Assembly: GCF_040049275.1 (NCBI RefSeq) | Contig: NZ_JBDZDT010000005.1 | Coordinates: 1-64,000, forward strand | Length of the DNA stretch: 64,000 nt | Direction of reading: 5' to 3' | DNA from: Aquabacter sp040049275 | Lineage (GTDB): Bacteria > Pseudomonadota > Alphaproteobacteria > Rhizobiales > Xanthobacteraceae | Shown: positions 26,748-35,473 of the stretch, in pieces | Layout of the letters: each line of letters starts with the position of its first letter | Position numbering within the stretch: the first letter of the stretch is position 1 | Made by a program: the position numbers and the translations under genes | Notes under the pieces: model-generated | Database searches by the model: none | What the model was told of the DNA's origin: nothing | What the model saw: only the letters and a program-made list of their open reading frames with translations

Positions 26748-26952
26748 TTGTCCTGGCCGACGGCAACGGAGCGCAGCGCAGTGGAAGGAGAGCCGGGACC
26801 CAGCGCAGGAGTTCGCTGAAAGCGCTTCAATGAGCCTCCGCTGCCGCGCGGCGGAGGCGTGCAGGCGCTGGTCGCGGGTTGACGGCTTCGCCGAAGCTTT
26901 GCGCTGGGTCCCGGATCTGCGCTCCGCCTCCGGCGTCGCTTGTCCAGGACAA
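26748..26952. repeat. 205-bp dispersed repeat, copy 2
   Basis: Same element as at 22151-22355, same strand, same length. It begins TTGTCCTGGCCGAC and ends TTGTCCAGGACAA, so the terminal inverted repeat (TTGTCCTGG/CCAGGACAA) is perfect over nine bases. The inner arms CCGGGACCCAGCG and CGCTGGGTCCCGG are fully complementary here. It fills the gap between recQ and gatC. Confidence 0.8.
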
Positions 26953-27041
26953 CGACGCACCTTCGCCCGTTGCCTCGCAATTCCCCCGCTTGCTATAGGC
27001 GGGGGGCGGGCGTCGTCGGGCGCCCGGTCAAGGAGCATTTC

Positions 27042-27329
27042 ATGTCGGTCGATCTTGGGACGGTGCGGCGGGTGGCGCATTTGGCGCGCATCTCCGTCCG
27101 TGAGGAGGAACTGCCCGCATTGCAGGGTGAGCTCAACGCCATCCTGGCCTTCGTGGAGCAACTGGCCGATATCGACGTGTCCTGCATCGAGCCCATGACC
27201 AGCGTGGTGCCGCTCGCTTTGCCCATGCGCGAGGACGTGGTGAGCGACGGCCATTACCCCGACAAGGTGCTCGCCAATGCCCCCGAAGCCGAGGGCGGCT
27301 TCTTCACCGTGCCGAAGGTGGTGGAATGA
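27042..27329 (+). CDS. gatC: Asp-tRNA(Asn)/Glu-tRNA(Gln) amidotransferase subunit C
   Basis: 95 residues from ATG 27042, preceded by AAGGAG. The pattern VRRVAHLARISVREEELPALQGELNAIL, then VPLALPMREDVV and FFTVPKVVE, is that of GatC, which stabilises the GatA-GatB complex that turns mischarged Glu-tRNA(Gln) or Asp-tRNA(Asn) into the correct amide form. The stop overlaps the gatA start by ATGA. Confidence 0.95.
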   Translation: MSVDLGTVRRVAHLARISVREEELPALQGELNAILAFVEQLADIDVSCIEPMTSVVPLALPMREDVVSDGHYPDKVLANAPEAEGGFFTVPKVVE

Positions 27330-28810
27330 CCGACCTCAATCTCCTCACCCTGACCCAGGCGCGCGAGGGCCTCGCGACCCGGGAATTCACCGCCGTCGAG
27401 CTGACGCAGGATTATCTCTCCGCCATGGAGAAGGCGCGCGCGCTCAATGCCTTCACGGTGGAGACCGCGGACCGGGCGCTCGCCATGGCCGCGAAGGCTG
27501 ATGAGCGGATCGCCTCCGGCGATGCCGGGCGCCTCGAAGGGCTGCCGCTGGGCGTGAAGGATATGTTCGCCACCGAAGGCGTTCGGACCACCGCCTGCTC
27601 GAAGATCCTCGACGGCTTCGTGCCGCCTTATGAATCGACCGTCACCTCGCACCTGTGGCGCGATGGTGCGGTGATGCTGGGCAAGCTCTCCAATGACGAG
27701 TTCGCCATGGGCTCGTCCAACGAGACCTCGGCCTTCGGCCCGGTGGTCTCGCCCTGGCGGCGCGACGGCGATGCGACCCCGCTCGTGCCGGGCGGCTCCT
27801 CCGGCGGCTCCGCGGCGGCGGTGGCAGGTTTCCTCTGCGCGGGTGCGACAGGCACCGACACCGGCGGCTCCATCCGTCAGCCGGCCGCCTTCACCGGCAC
27901 GGTGGGCATCAAGCCTACCTATGGGCGCTGCTCGCGCTGGGGCATCATCGCCTATGCCTCCTCGCTGGATCAGGCCGGTGCCTTCGCCCGCACGGTGAAT
28001 GACGCGGCGATCCTGCTGCGTTCCATGGCCGGGCATGATCCGAAGGATTCCACCAGCGTCACCATGCGCGTGCCGGACTATGAGGATGCGGTGGGCGCCT
28101 CGGTGCGCGGCAAGCGCATCGGCATCCCGCGCGAATACCGCGTGGACGGCATGTCGCAGGAGATCATCGAGCTGTGGGAGCAGGGCGCTTCCATGTTGCG
28201 CGATGCGGGGGCGGAGATCGTCGACATCACCTTGCCCCACACGAAGTACGCGTTGCCAGCCTATTACATCGTCGCCCCGGCGGAGGCCTCTTCCAACCTC
28301 GCCCGCTATGATGGTGTGCGCTATGGCGAGCGGGTTCCGGGCAAGGACATCATCGACATGTACGAGCGCACCCGCGCCGCCGGCTTCGGGCCGGAGGTGC
28401 GGCGGCGCATCATGATCGGCACCTATGTGCTCTCGGCGGGCTATTACGACGCCTATTACCTGAAGGCGCAGAAGGTGCGCACACTCATCAAGCGCGACTT
28501 CGACGACGTGTTCGCGCAAGGGGTGGACGCCATCCTCACCCCCACCACGCCGTCGCCCGCCTTCGCCATCGGCGCCATGACCAATGCCGACCCGGTGGAG
28601 ATGTATCTCAACGACGTCTTCACCGTCACCGTGAACCTCGCCGGCCTGCCAGCCATTTCGGTTCCTGCCGGCTTTTCCGCGGACGAGCTGCCGCTCGGCC
28701 TTCAGCTCATCGGTCGTCCGTTCGAGGAGGAGACCCTGTTCTCCCTCGCGCAGGCCATCGAGGATTCGGCGGGCCGCTTCCCGGTGGAGGATTTCTGGTG
28801 GTCAAAATGA
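27326..28810 (+). CDS. gatA: Asp-tRNA(Asn)/Glu-tRNA(Gln) amidotransferase subunit A
   Basis: 494 residues of the amidase-signature family. The catalytic Ser-cisSer-Lys triad is visible: Lys in LGVKDMFATEG, cis-Ser in the glycine-rich GGSSGGSAAAV, and nucleophile Ser in TGTDTGGSIRQPA. GatA hydrolyses glutamine and passes ammonia to GatB. It is ATGA-coupled to gatC upstream and to the chorismate mutase gene downstream. Confidence 0.97.
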   Translation: MTDLNLLTLTQAREGLATREFTAVELTQDYLSAMEKARALNAFTVETADRALAMAAKADERIASGDAGRLEGLPLGVKDMFATEGVRTTACSKILDGFVPPYESTVTSHLWRDGAVMLGKLSNDEFAMGSSNETSAFGPVVSPWRRDGDATPLVPGGSSGGSAAAVAGFLCAGATGTDTGGSIRQPAAFTGTVGIKPTYGRCSRWGIIAYASSLDQAGAFARTVNDAAILLRSMAGHDPKDSTSVTMRVPDYEDAVGASVRGKRIGIPREYRVDGMSQEIIELWEQGASMLRDAGAEIVDITLPHTKYALPAYYIVAPAEASSNLARYDGVRYGERVPGKDIIDMYERTRAAGFGPEVRRRIMIGTYVLSAGYYDAYYLKAQKVRTLIKRDFDDVFAQGVDAILTPTTPSPAFAIGAMTNADPVEMYLNDVFTVTVNLAGLPAISVPAGFSADELPLGLQLIGRPFEEETLFSLAQAIEDSAGRFPVEDFWWSK

Positions 28811-29091
28811 GCGAGGCGCCTCAGGCGCTCTCCGACCTGCGCCGGGATATCGACGCCATCGACCTCGAAATGGTGGGCCTTCTGGCCCGCCGGCTCGGGG
28901 TGGTCCACAAGGTGCTGGAGATCAAGAAGGCCCACGGCATCCCCGCGCTCCTGCCGGACCGTGTCGAGGACGTGGTGGAGCGGGTGAAGGTGGCGGCGCA
29001 GGGGCTGGATGTGCCGCCCGACCTTGTGGAGCTCATATGGCGCCAGCTCATTGGCTGGACCGTTGAGTACGAGGAAAAGCAGCTCGCCTGA
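28807..29091 (+). CDS. Chorismate mutase (AroQ-type) domain protein
   Basis: 94 residues from ATG 28807, which overlaps the gatA stop by ATGA. The all-helical AroQ pattern is clear: LRRDIDAIDLEMVGLLARRL (first helix with the substrate-binding Arg), VHKVLEIKK (the conserved Lys), LLPDRVEDVVERVK, and PPDLVELIWRQLIGWTVEYE. AroQ enzymes convert chorismate to prephenate; the related PchB-type proteins act as isochorismate-pyruvate lyases, so the exact reaction is open. The operon link with gatCA is unusual for an aromatic amino acid gene but the coupling is real in the sequence. Confidence 0.88.
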   Translation: MSEAPQALSDLRRDIDAIDLEMVGLLARRLGVVHKVLEIKKAHGIPALLPDRVEDVVERVKVAAQGLDVPPDLVELIWRQLIGWTVEYEEKQLA

Positions 29092-29121
29092 GGGGACCGT
29101 TGCAGCATGCGCGGATAGGCT

Positions 29122-29226
29122 CCCTCTCCCGCTTGCGGGGGAGGGCTGGGGAGGGGGCCGGAGCCTCACATCAAGCGCTCAGCAGCCCATTTCTCACCAA
29201 TTCCCTCCCCCGCAAGCGGGAGAGGG
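29122..29226. repeat. Inverted pair of 24-bp REP-like hairpins
   Basis: A 24-base hairpin at 29122-29145 (arms CCCTCTCCCGC and GCGGGGGAGGG) is followed, 57 bp on, by its exact reverse complement at 29203-29226. Each half is itself a stem-loop with a short TT or AA tip. It lies between the convergent chorismate mutase and GT2 genes and could act as a bidirectional transcription terminator or be a REP-type mobile remnant. Confidence 0.65.
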
Positions 29227-29274
29227 AATGACGCAGTTCCCGGTTTCATCTGTTCGCAACGGTCGCCTGACGGC

Positions 29275-30375
29275 TCAGCGGTATCTGCGCTTGCGCAGCG
29301 ACCGCCGCATGCGAAAAACCACGGCGTTCCAATAGGCCTTTGCCAGCCGGCTGGTGGAGGTCTTCAGCTGGTCCATCTCGATCTGGAGCGCGTTGCGCTC
29401 GGCGATGACCCGCGACACCGCTTCGGCGTTCGCCTCGCCACCCGCCGCCTTCACCAGCGCGTCCCCGGCGGAGGCCCGGGCAATGAGCTGGTCGAACAGG
29501 CCGATCACCTGGGCATAAGGCGGCGACACCGCCAGCTCCGGCCATTTCAGCGCGCCGCGCCGCTCCACGAAGGGCCGGTCCGCGGCCTGGTCGAGCGGAT
29601 AGGAATCGCAATAAGCGGGGATGATGGCGGCGGAAGGGGCCAGCGCGAAGCGCGGTTCCGCCTTCAGGGCCTCGGCGCCCCCCACCAGGGTGGGCACGAA
29701 ATTCTTCGTGTAATCCTCCCGGCTCCGCCAGCCCACATAATGCTTGAGGCATTTCACGGCGATCTGATCCACCGACCTTATGGCGAAATGCGCGAGCTGC
29801 ACGTTCGGCAGGGACCGCGTCGGCACCCGGATGCCGTGGGTCAGGATCGAATGGTTCCCCTCGTCGAAGGCCAGCGTCGGCTCGGCCAGAAGCTGGCGGG
29901 TGGCGATGCTCTTGAAGGCGCCCACGGGATCGTGCGGCAGCGCCGTGCGCACACGCACCAGCGGGTCGGTGATGGAAAGGTCGTCTTCGGGGCCGGCCAG
30001 ATAGCGCATCTCGCTGAAGGCGCCGGCCATGCCCTGCGGGATCGCCGCAAGGTCCGCCTCGAACACGCTGCGATCGGCGGCACGGATCAACTCGTCCGCG
30101 TCGAGAGGGAGGATGATGTCCCAGTCCTCTTCCTTCAGGATCAGGCGCATGGCGGCGGTGGTGCGCCGCGCCTGATGGAAGGCGCCGGTCCAGCCGTCCT
30201 CCAGGATCCGGACCGCCGAAGTCTCCTCCGTCAGCCGCCGCAGGATCTCCGGGGTGTTGTCCGTGGAGCGGTCATCGATGATGTACATCCGGTCCACGAA
30301 ATGGAGATTGTGCCGGACAAACCCTTCCAGGATGTCGGCCTCGTCCTTGACCAGGGAAATGGATGCGATGCGCAT
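29275..30375 (-). CDS. Glycosyltransferase family 2 protein
   Basis: 366 residues. The start RIASISLVKDEADILEGFV is typical of GT-A family 2 enzymes of the DUF/GT92-like type, with YIIDDRSTDNT for nucleotide-sugar binding and the DxD equivalent in ILPLDADELI. The C-terminus has a short coiled coil (AERNALQIEMDQLKTSTSR) and a very basic tail RMRRSLRKRRYR, which suggests membrane-surface contact. It is encoded on the opposite strand, splitting gatA and its linked gene from gatB. The start lacks a clear SD. Confidence 0.82.
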   Translation of the reverse strand: MRIASISLVKDEADILEGFVRHNLHFVDRMYIIDDRSTDNTPEILRRLTEETSAVRILEDGWTGAFHQARRTTAAMRLILKEEDWDIILPLDADELIRAADRSVFEADLAAIPQGMAGAFSEMRYLAGPEDDLSITDPLVRVRTALPHDPVGAFKSIATRQLLAEPTLAFDEGNHSILTHGIRVPTRSLPNVQLAHFAIRSVDQIAVKCLKHYVGWRSREDYTKNFVPTLVGGAEALKAEPRFALAPSAAIIPAYCDSYPLDQAADRPFVERRGALKWPELAVSPPYAQVIGLFDQLIARASAGDALVKAAGGEANAEAVSRVIAERNALQIEMDQLKTSTSRLAKAYWNAVVFRMRRSLRKRRYR

Positions 30376-30526
30376 TGTGATGGCGGCAGCCCGGCTGTTC
30401 CTTAAGGGCGCGCACTCTTAGGGGGGCGGGGCGCGCAGTCAATCCGCGTGGTTGCCACGTCCCGCCGTCGGGAGTAGGGGACAGGGAACATCCGCGCGCA
30501 CCGCCACATTTCTTCAAGGGACAGCA

Positions 30527-32023
30527 ATGAACGCTCACGCACGCCCCGCCGACGCCAAGAAGCTCATCAAGGGCGCCACCGGCGACTGGGAAGTGGTGAT
30601 CGGCATGGAGATCCACGCCCAGGTCTCCTCCAACGCCAAGCTGTTCTCCGGCGCCTCCACCGCCTTCGGCGGCCCGCCCAACGACCATGTCTCGCTCGTG
30701 GACGCGGCCATGCCCGGCATGCTGCCGGTGATCAACAAGGAATGCGTCGCCCAGGCAGTGCGCACGGGGCTCGGCCTGAAGGCCGGGATCAACCTGCGCT
30801 CGGTGTTCGACCGGAAGAACTATTTCTACCCGGACCTGCCCCAGGGCTACCAGATCAGCCAGTATAAGAGCCCCATCGTGGGCGAGGGCGAGGTGATCGT
30901 CGACCTGCCAGACGGCGAGAGCATCACGGTCGGCATCGAGCGCCTGCATCTGGAGCAGGATGCCGGCAAGTCCATCCACGATCTCTCCCCCTCCCGCAGC
31001 TTCGTGGACCTGAACCGTTCCGGCGTGGCGCTGATGGAGATCGTCTCCAAGCCCGATCTGCGCTCCTCCGAGGAGGCCCGCGCCTACGTGACCAAGCTGC
31101 GCTCCATCCTGCGCTATCTCGGCACCTGCGACGGCGACATGGAGAAGGGCAACCTGCGCGCCGACGTGAACGTCTCGGTGCGCAAGCCCGGCGATCCCCT
31201 CGGCACGCGGTGCGAGATCAAGAACGTCAATTCCATCCGCTTCATCGGCCAGGCGGTGGAGGCCGAGGCGCGGCGCCAGATCGACATCATCGAGGATGGC
31301 GGCAAGATCGACCAGGAGACGCGCCTGTTCGACCCCAACAAGGGCGAGACGCGCTCCATGCGCTCGAAGGAAGAGGCGCACGATTACCGCTACTTCCCGG
31401 ACCCGGATCTGCTGCCGCTGGTGCTGGAGCCGGGCTTCGTCACGGAGCTGGAAGCCGAGCTTCCCGAACTGCCGGACGCGAAGAAGGCCCGCTTCATCGC
31501 CGATTACGGCCTCACCCCCTATGACGCCTCCATCCTGGTGGCCGAGAAGGAGACCGCCGACTATTTCGAGGAGGCGGTGAAGGTGGGCGGCATCGCCCGC
31601 AACGCCAAGCTGGTGGCCAATTGGGTCATGGGCGATGTTGCCGCCTATGCGAACACCGCCGGCGTCTCCATCTCCCGCACCCCGGTCTCGGCCGCGCAGG
31701 TGGCGGGTATCGTCGACCTCATCTCGGACGGCACCATTTCCGGCAAGATCGCCAAGGACGTGCTGATCATCATCCTGGAAGAGAAGTGGGCGGGCGATCC
31801 GCGCGTTCTCGTGGAGGAGCGCGGCCTCAAGCAGGTGACGGACACCGGCGCCATCGAGAAGGTGGTGGACGACATCATCGCCGCCAATCCCGACAAGGTA
31901 GCCCAGGTCCTGGCCAAGCCCACCATGCTGGGCTGGTTCGTGGGCCAGGCTATGAAGGCCTCCGGCGGCAAGGCCAACCCGCAGGCGCTCAACGACATCC
32001 TGAAGCGCAAGCTCGGCATCTGA
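30527..32023 (+). CDS. gatB: Asp-tRNA(Asn)/Glu-tRNA(Gln) amidotransferase subunit B
   Basis: 498 residues from ATG 30527, with AAGGG upstream. GatB/PET112 hallmarks: IGMEIHAQVSSNAKLFS, DAAMPGMLPVIN, FDRKNYFYPDLPQGYQISQ, LEQDAGKSIHD, and LRSILRYLGTCDGDMEKGN in the catalytic kinase-like domain; a YqeY-type C-terminal tail domain (about 350-498) binds tRNA. It supplies the tRNA-kinase and amidation activity of GatCAB. It is separated from gatCA by the inverted GT2 gene, but the same heterotrimer is expected. Confidence 0.97.
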   Translation: MNAHARPADAKKLIKGATGDWEVVIGMEIHAQVSSNAKLFSGASTAFGGPPNDHVSLVDAAMPGMLPVINKECVAQAVRTGLGLKAGINLRSVFDRKNYFYPDLPQGYQISQYKSPIVGEGEVIVDLPDGESITVGIERLHLEQDAGKSIHDLSPSRSFVDLNRSGVALMEIVSKPDLRSSEEARAYVTKLRSILRYLGTCDGDMEKGNLRADVNVSVRKPGDPLGTRCEIKNVNSIRFIGQAVEAEARRQIDIIEDGGKIDQETRLFDPNKGETRSMRSKEEAHDYRYFPDPDLLPLVLEPGFVTELEAELPELPDAKKARFIADYGLTPYDASILVAEKETADYFEEAVKVGGIARNAKLVANWVMGDVAAYANTAGVSISRTPVSAAQVAGIVDLISDGTISGKIAKDVLIIILEEKWAGDPRVLVEERGLKQVTDTGAIEKVVDDIIAANPDKVAQVLAKPTMLGWFVGQAMKASGGKANPQALNDILKRKLGI

Positions 32024-32060
32024 GCAGCACCCCCGGCGCTCTGCACCTCGTGAAAAAATA

Positions 32061-32087
32061 AACGGCGGAGACTAGGTCTCCGCCGTT
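32061..32087. terminator. Bidirectional hairpin terminator after gatB
   Basis: AACGGCGGAGAC at 32061-32072 pairs exactly with GTCTCCGCCGTT at 32076-32087 around a 3-base loop (TAG), and is preceded by an A-rich run (GAAAAAATAA) and followed by CCTCTTTCT. It sits between gatB (plus) and the stop of the large RTX gene (minus), so it can end transcripts from both sides. Confidence 0.75.
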
Positions 32088-32116
32088 CCTCTTTCTGCCG
32101 GCGGTGCCGGATCTTG

Positions 32117-35100
32117 TCAGATCATCAAGCCATCCCGCCCTTCATAGATGCCGTTGGCGAGGAAGTGCTGGAGCGGGTTCGCTTTGGCGGCCGCCACATC
32201 CGGATAGGCTGCAAGATAGGCGTCGCCGTCGAAGAGCGCTGAGGGATCGCGCCCCTCCTTCCAGCCCATGGTCATGTAGTGCTCGAACGGATCGACGCCT
32301 GCCGCCTTAACGTCGGCATAAGCCGCCAGATAGGCGGAGGTGTCGAACAGGGCGTTGGGGTCGCGCCCCTCCTTCCAGCCGATGGAGTGATAATGCTGCG
32401 CGGCATCCACCCCCGCCGCCGCCACGTCCGGATTCTTCATGAGGTAGTATTGGACGTCGAAGCCATTCTGGGCTTTGTCGCCGATGGCGAAGGATATCTT
32501 CCGCCCTTCGTCCCGGCCCGACCCCTCCAGATGCTCGAGCGGGTTGGCCCCCGCGGCCGCGACATCGGGGTTCTGGGTCAGATAGAGGCGGGTGTCGAAA
32601 TCGGCGGAGGGATCGCGGCCCTCCTTCCAACCTATTGTCAGATAATGTTCCAGCGGGTTGACGCCGGCCTTCTTCACGTCGGCGTTCGCAGCGAGATACG
32701 CGCTGGTGTCGAACAGGGCGCTGGGGTCGCGGCCTTCCTTCCAGCCGAAGGTGGCGTAGTGGGTTTCTGCGTCGGCGCCTGCGTCCCACACGTCCTTGTT
32801 CTGGGCGTAGTAGAACAGGTCATTCACCAGCGCATTGCCGTCCTTGAGGTCGATCCGGCCATCGGCGAACTGAAGATGCTCGACGTTGCGGATCCGGTCC
32901 TGGCCTTCGGCACTGGAGATGACAATGGCATTGCCGACGAGGAAGACCGAGACGCTGTTGAAGTCGACGTCGAACACCGCGGTGTCGTCGCCGTCCCCGC
33001 CATCGAGCAGATCGTCGCCCTTGCGGCCGAAGAAGAAGTCGTTTCCGGCCATCCCGTGGAGCGCATCGTCGCCCGCCGTGCCGTCGAGGGGATCGCCGGC
33101 GTCGGAGCCATTCACGGCCGCGGAGGTGAAGACCGTGTCCTGGCGGACATTGACGTTCTGGATGCGCGTATCCAGCGCCTGGCCCGTGTCGGCTCCGTCA
33201 TAAGCGGTGGCCGGCGTGCCATGGACGGCCTGCATGTAGGCGCCGAAGCTCTCGATCTCACCGACCGAACGCGCGATCAGCGAACCGACGCCCGTCGTGG
33301 GATTGGCGTTGGTGAAGTCCCGCGCCTCGTCGATGGCCTCGGAAACCGTGCCGTCATTCAGCAGGAAGCGGAAATTGCTGCCATTGGCTTTCACCGGGTA
33401 GCCGTCGCCGCCATTGGCGGTGAAGTTCAGCGTCACCACCGTGATGACGTCCGGCGCCTCGTCCAGCACGACGCCGTTATCCACCACCTTGGCGACGACA
33501 TGGCCGTTCTCGTCGATGAGCGCCACGTCGCGGATGCGCGAGCCGGGGGTCGTGCCTGAATTGCCCGGCAGGTCCGGGTCGTAGGAATAGCGCACGCCGC
33601 CGATCTGGGGGAAACCGCCATTATTGGCGGAGAGGCCGGCGCCCCAGTTCAGGATGTTGAGCAGGCCCTCGGGTGTGGTGTCGTACACCATGAGCCGGTT
33701 GTTGAAGCGCAGCGCATTCTCCACATCGAGGAGGGAGACGCCGCCCTCCAGCTTGCCCACCGCGCCATTCGCCGGCGGCGGCAGCTTGTCGATGGAGCCG
33801 TCCACCGGATCGGGCTCGGAAAGGGTGCCGATGGGGGTGCGGATGCCGCCGCCATTCTTGAGCGAGACGACGAAGGTGGCCTCGTCCCCCAGCATCTGGC
33901 GCGCCACATAGGCATTGGCGTCGGCGGTGAGGTTGCCGAGATTGGTCTCCTCGTTCCGGATGATGTTGCGCTCGGCTTCGAGGTAAACCTTGGTGTAGCC
34001 GAAGATGTCGCTGTCCTTGGCGTTGATCACGTTCTGCACGGCCTGCGTGAGGTCGCGCACCAGATCCGCCTTCGTGCCGGCGGCGAACGCCGTCGCCTCC
34101 AGACTGCTCACGGCGACACCCCAGGCCGCGGCCGCGTTCTGGGCGGTGGAGGCATAGGCGCCGTTGATCGTCTGGTTGGCGGTGAGGCTGCTCAGCACGA
34201 TGTCGCCGTTCTCGTCGAAGTCGACGGCCAGGCGTCCGAGATAGGTGTATTCGCCATCCGTATTGACGATGAGCGTGGTCTTGCCGTCGGCGCCCGTCAC
34301 CTGGAGCGGGTAGGAGCCCTCGAAAGCGGGGGCATGGCCGGGGAAGGCTGACGCCTGATCGTTCGCATCTCCCAGGCGGGTGTTGGAGCCGCCGGCCATG
34401 ATGATGTCGACGCCGCGCAGCTTGCTCGCGAGCAACTGCTCGTTCTGAATCTGCTGGAGGTGCGACTGGAGGATGATCTTGTTGACGCCGGACGCCAGCA
34501 TCTCATCGATGATGGGCTGAAGCTGGGCTGCCAGCAGGTCCATATTGTCGACTTCGCCATTGGCACCGCCGCCGGTGGGGAAGCCTTTCACCTCGGTCCC
34601 CGAGGGGGAGGAGATGGATTCGATGAGCTGGGTGGTGGCGCCGATGACGCCGATTCGCTCGCCGCCCCGGTTGATCACCGCGGCCGGGGCAATTCGGCCC
34701 TTCAGGGTGCTGGCGTCAGCGAACGGCGTGGCGGGATTGCCGTCCACCGTATTGGTGAATCGGCTGGAGAGGTCCGCATCGCCCGAGAAATCCAGGTTGG
34801 ACGAGAGATAGACGAAGTTCGCCCCGCTCCAGCCGCTGGCGGGCGTGAAGGCATCCCGCAGCACCCGGGAGCCGAGATCGAATTCGTGGTTGCCGATGGC
34901 GGAGGTCGTGACGCCCAACACGTTGTGGATGGCGATGTCGACGGCGCCGATGGGAACGGTCGCGGTGGAAGAAAGCTGCGAGCCCGCCGCATTCAGTGCC
35001 GCGATGACGCTCGGATCAGTCCCCGCTGCGAGGAACGGGCCTGGGAGGAAATTATCGCCGCTGGTCAGGACCAGCGTGTTGGCGAACTGGTCCTCGTAGG

Positions 35101-35197
35101 CATCCACCATGGCCGCCAGATAGGGGGCTGTGGTGGACGCCAGGAGGCCGGCTTCGCCGTCCGACCAATGCAGGAGCTGCAAAGTATAATTGGGCAT
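32117..35197 (-). CDS. Secreted RTX-type 5'-nucleotidase/metallophosphoesterase with WKEGRDP repeats
   Basis: 1026 residues. Residues 1-330 form a metallophosphoesterase (LQLLHWSDGEAGLLAS, TSGDNFLPGP, GNHEFDLGSRV), about 380-640 a 5'-nucleotidase C-terminal domain (LKNGGGIRTPIG), about 702-745 an RTX Ca-binding block (GTAGDDALHGMAGND, GGDGDD), and 791-1026 six tandem repeats of 38 residues, one expanded to 46. The repeat consensus is FDxxxYLxxxxDVxxAG, then HY, GWKEGRDPSAL. No Sec signal; with RTX this suggests type I secretion. In the metal site the family's DxH is DGE and GHxH-like is GSNTR, so activity could differ. No T1SS genes are adjacent. Confidence 0.85.
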   Translation of the reverse strand: MPNYTLQLLHWSDGEAGLLASTTAPYLAAMVDAYEDQFANTLVLTSGDNFLPGPFLAAGTDPSVIAALNAAGSQLSSTATVPIGAVDIAIHNVLGVTTSAIGNHEFDLGSRVLRDAFTPASGWSGANFVYLSSNLDFSGDADLSSRFTNTVDGNPATPFADASTLKGRIAPAAVINRGGERIGVIGATTQLIESISSPSGTEVKGFPTGGGANGEVDNMDLLAAQLQPIIDEMLASGVNKIILQSHLQQIQNEQLLASKLRGVDIIMAGGSNTRLGDANDQASAFPGHAPAFEGSYPLQVTGADGKTTLIVNTDGEYTYLGRLAVDFDENGDIVLSSLTANQTINGAYASTAQNAAAAWGVAVSSLEATAFAAGTKADLVRDLTQAVQNVINAKDSDIFGYTKVYLEAERNIIRNEETNLGNLTADANAYVARQMLGDEATFVVSLKNGGGIRTPIGTLSEPDPVDGSIDKLPPPANGAVGKLEGGVSLLDVENALRFNNRLMVYDTTPEGLLNILNWGAGLSANNGGFPQIGGVRYSYDPDLPGNSGTTPGSRIRDVALIDENGHVVAKVVDNGVVLDEAPDVITVVTLNFTANGGDGYPVKANGSNFRFLLNDGTVSEAIDEARDFTNANPTTGVGSLIARSVGEIESFGAYMQAVHGTPATAYDGADTGQALDTRIQNVNVRQDTVFTSAAVNGSDAGDPLDGTAGDDALHGMAGNDFFFGRKGDDLLDGGDGDDTAVFDVDFNSVSVFLVGNAIVISSAEGQDRIRNVEHLQFADGRIDLKDGNALVNDLFYYAQNKDVWDAGADAETHYATFGWKEGRDPSALFDTSAYLAANADVKKAGVNPLEHYLTIGWKEGRDPSADFDTRLYLTQNPDVAAAGANPLEHLEGSGRDEGRKISFAIGDKAQNGFDVQYYLMKNPDVAAAGVDAAQHYHSIGWKEGRDPNALFDTSAYLAAYADVKAAGVDPFEHYMTMGWKEGRDPSALFDGDAYLAAYPDVAAAKANPLQHFLANGIYEGRDGLMI
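32120..32827 (-). repeat. Coding tandem repeats (6 units, 114-138 bp)
   Basis: The last 236 codons of the RTX gene consist of six in-frame repeats of 38 codons (114 bp), the third expanded to 46 codons by an insertion (ISFAIGDKAQNG region). Nucleotide similarity is visible, for example several copies of the segment encoding GWKEGRDPSALFD. Repeats of this kind can expand or contract by recombination. Confidence 0.8.
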
Positions 35198-35473
35198 GAT
35201 CTTCCGCCTTCGCTCGCGCGTGATGGATGATTTGATGAAGCGATTGAATGTGTTTGGTTTTTCGGGGAACTGACGCGAAGGCGACGGGACGTATCCCGTC
35301 GCTAACCTGCTAGGGTCAAGGTCAAGTCCGCATCCAGGTAGGTACTATTTTATGTGTTATGTCTATGTACTGAAATTACGCTGCGTCCGGCGACGCTTGT
35401 GTGAATAGCCGGGGCAATATTCCTCAACGGCATCACGTAGAGTATGGGTGTTGCTGAGCTGTGCGCAGGCCGC
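35198..35473. other. 276-bp intergenic region upstream of the RTX gene
   Basis: Contains no convincing gene. A perfect stem GCGACGGGA (35281-35289) and TCCCGTCGC (35294-35302) with a 4-base loop CGTA lies about 85 bp upstream of the RTX ATG and could be an operator or 5' leader hairpin. The distal part (35330-35440) is notably AT-rich for this genome and probably carries the promoter. Confidence 0.5.
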
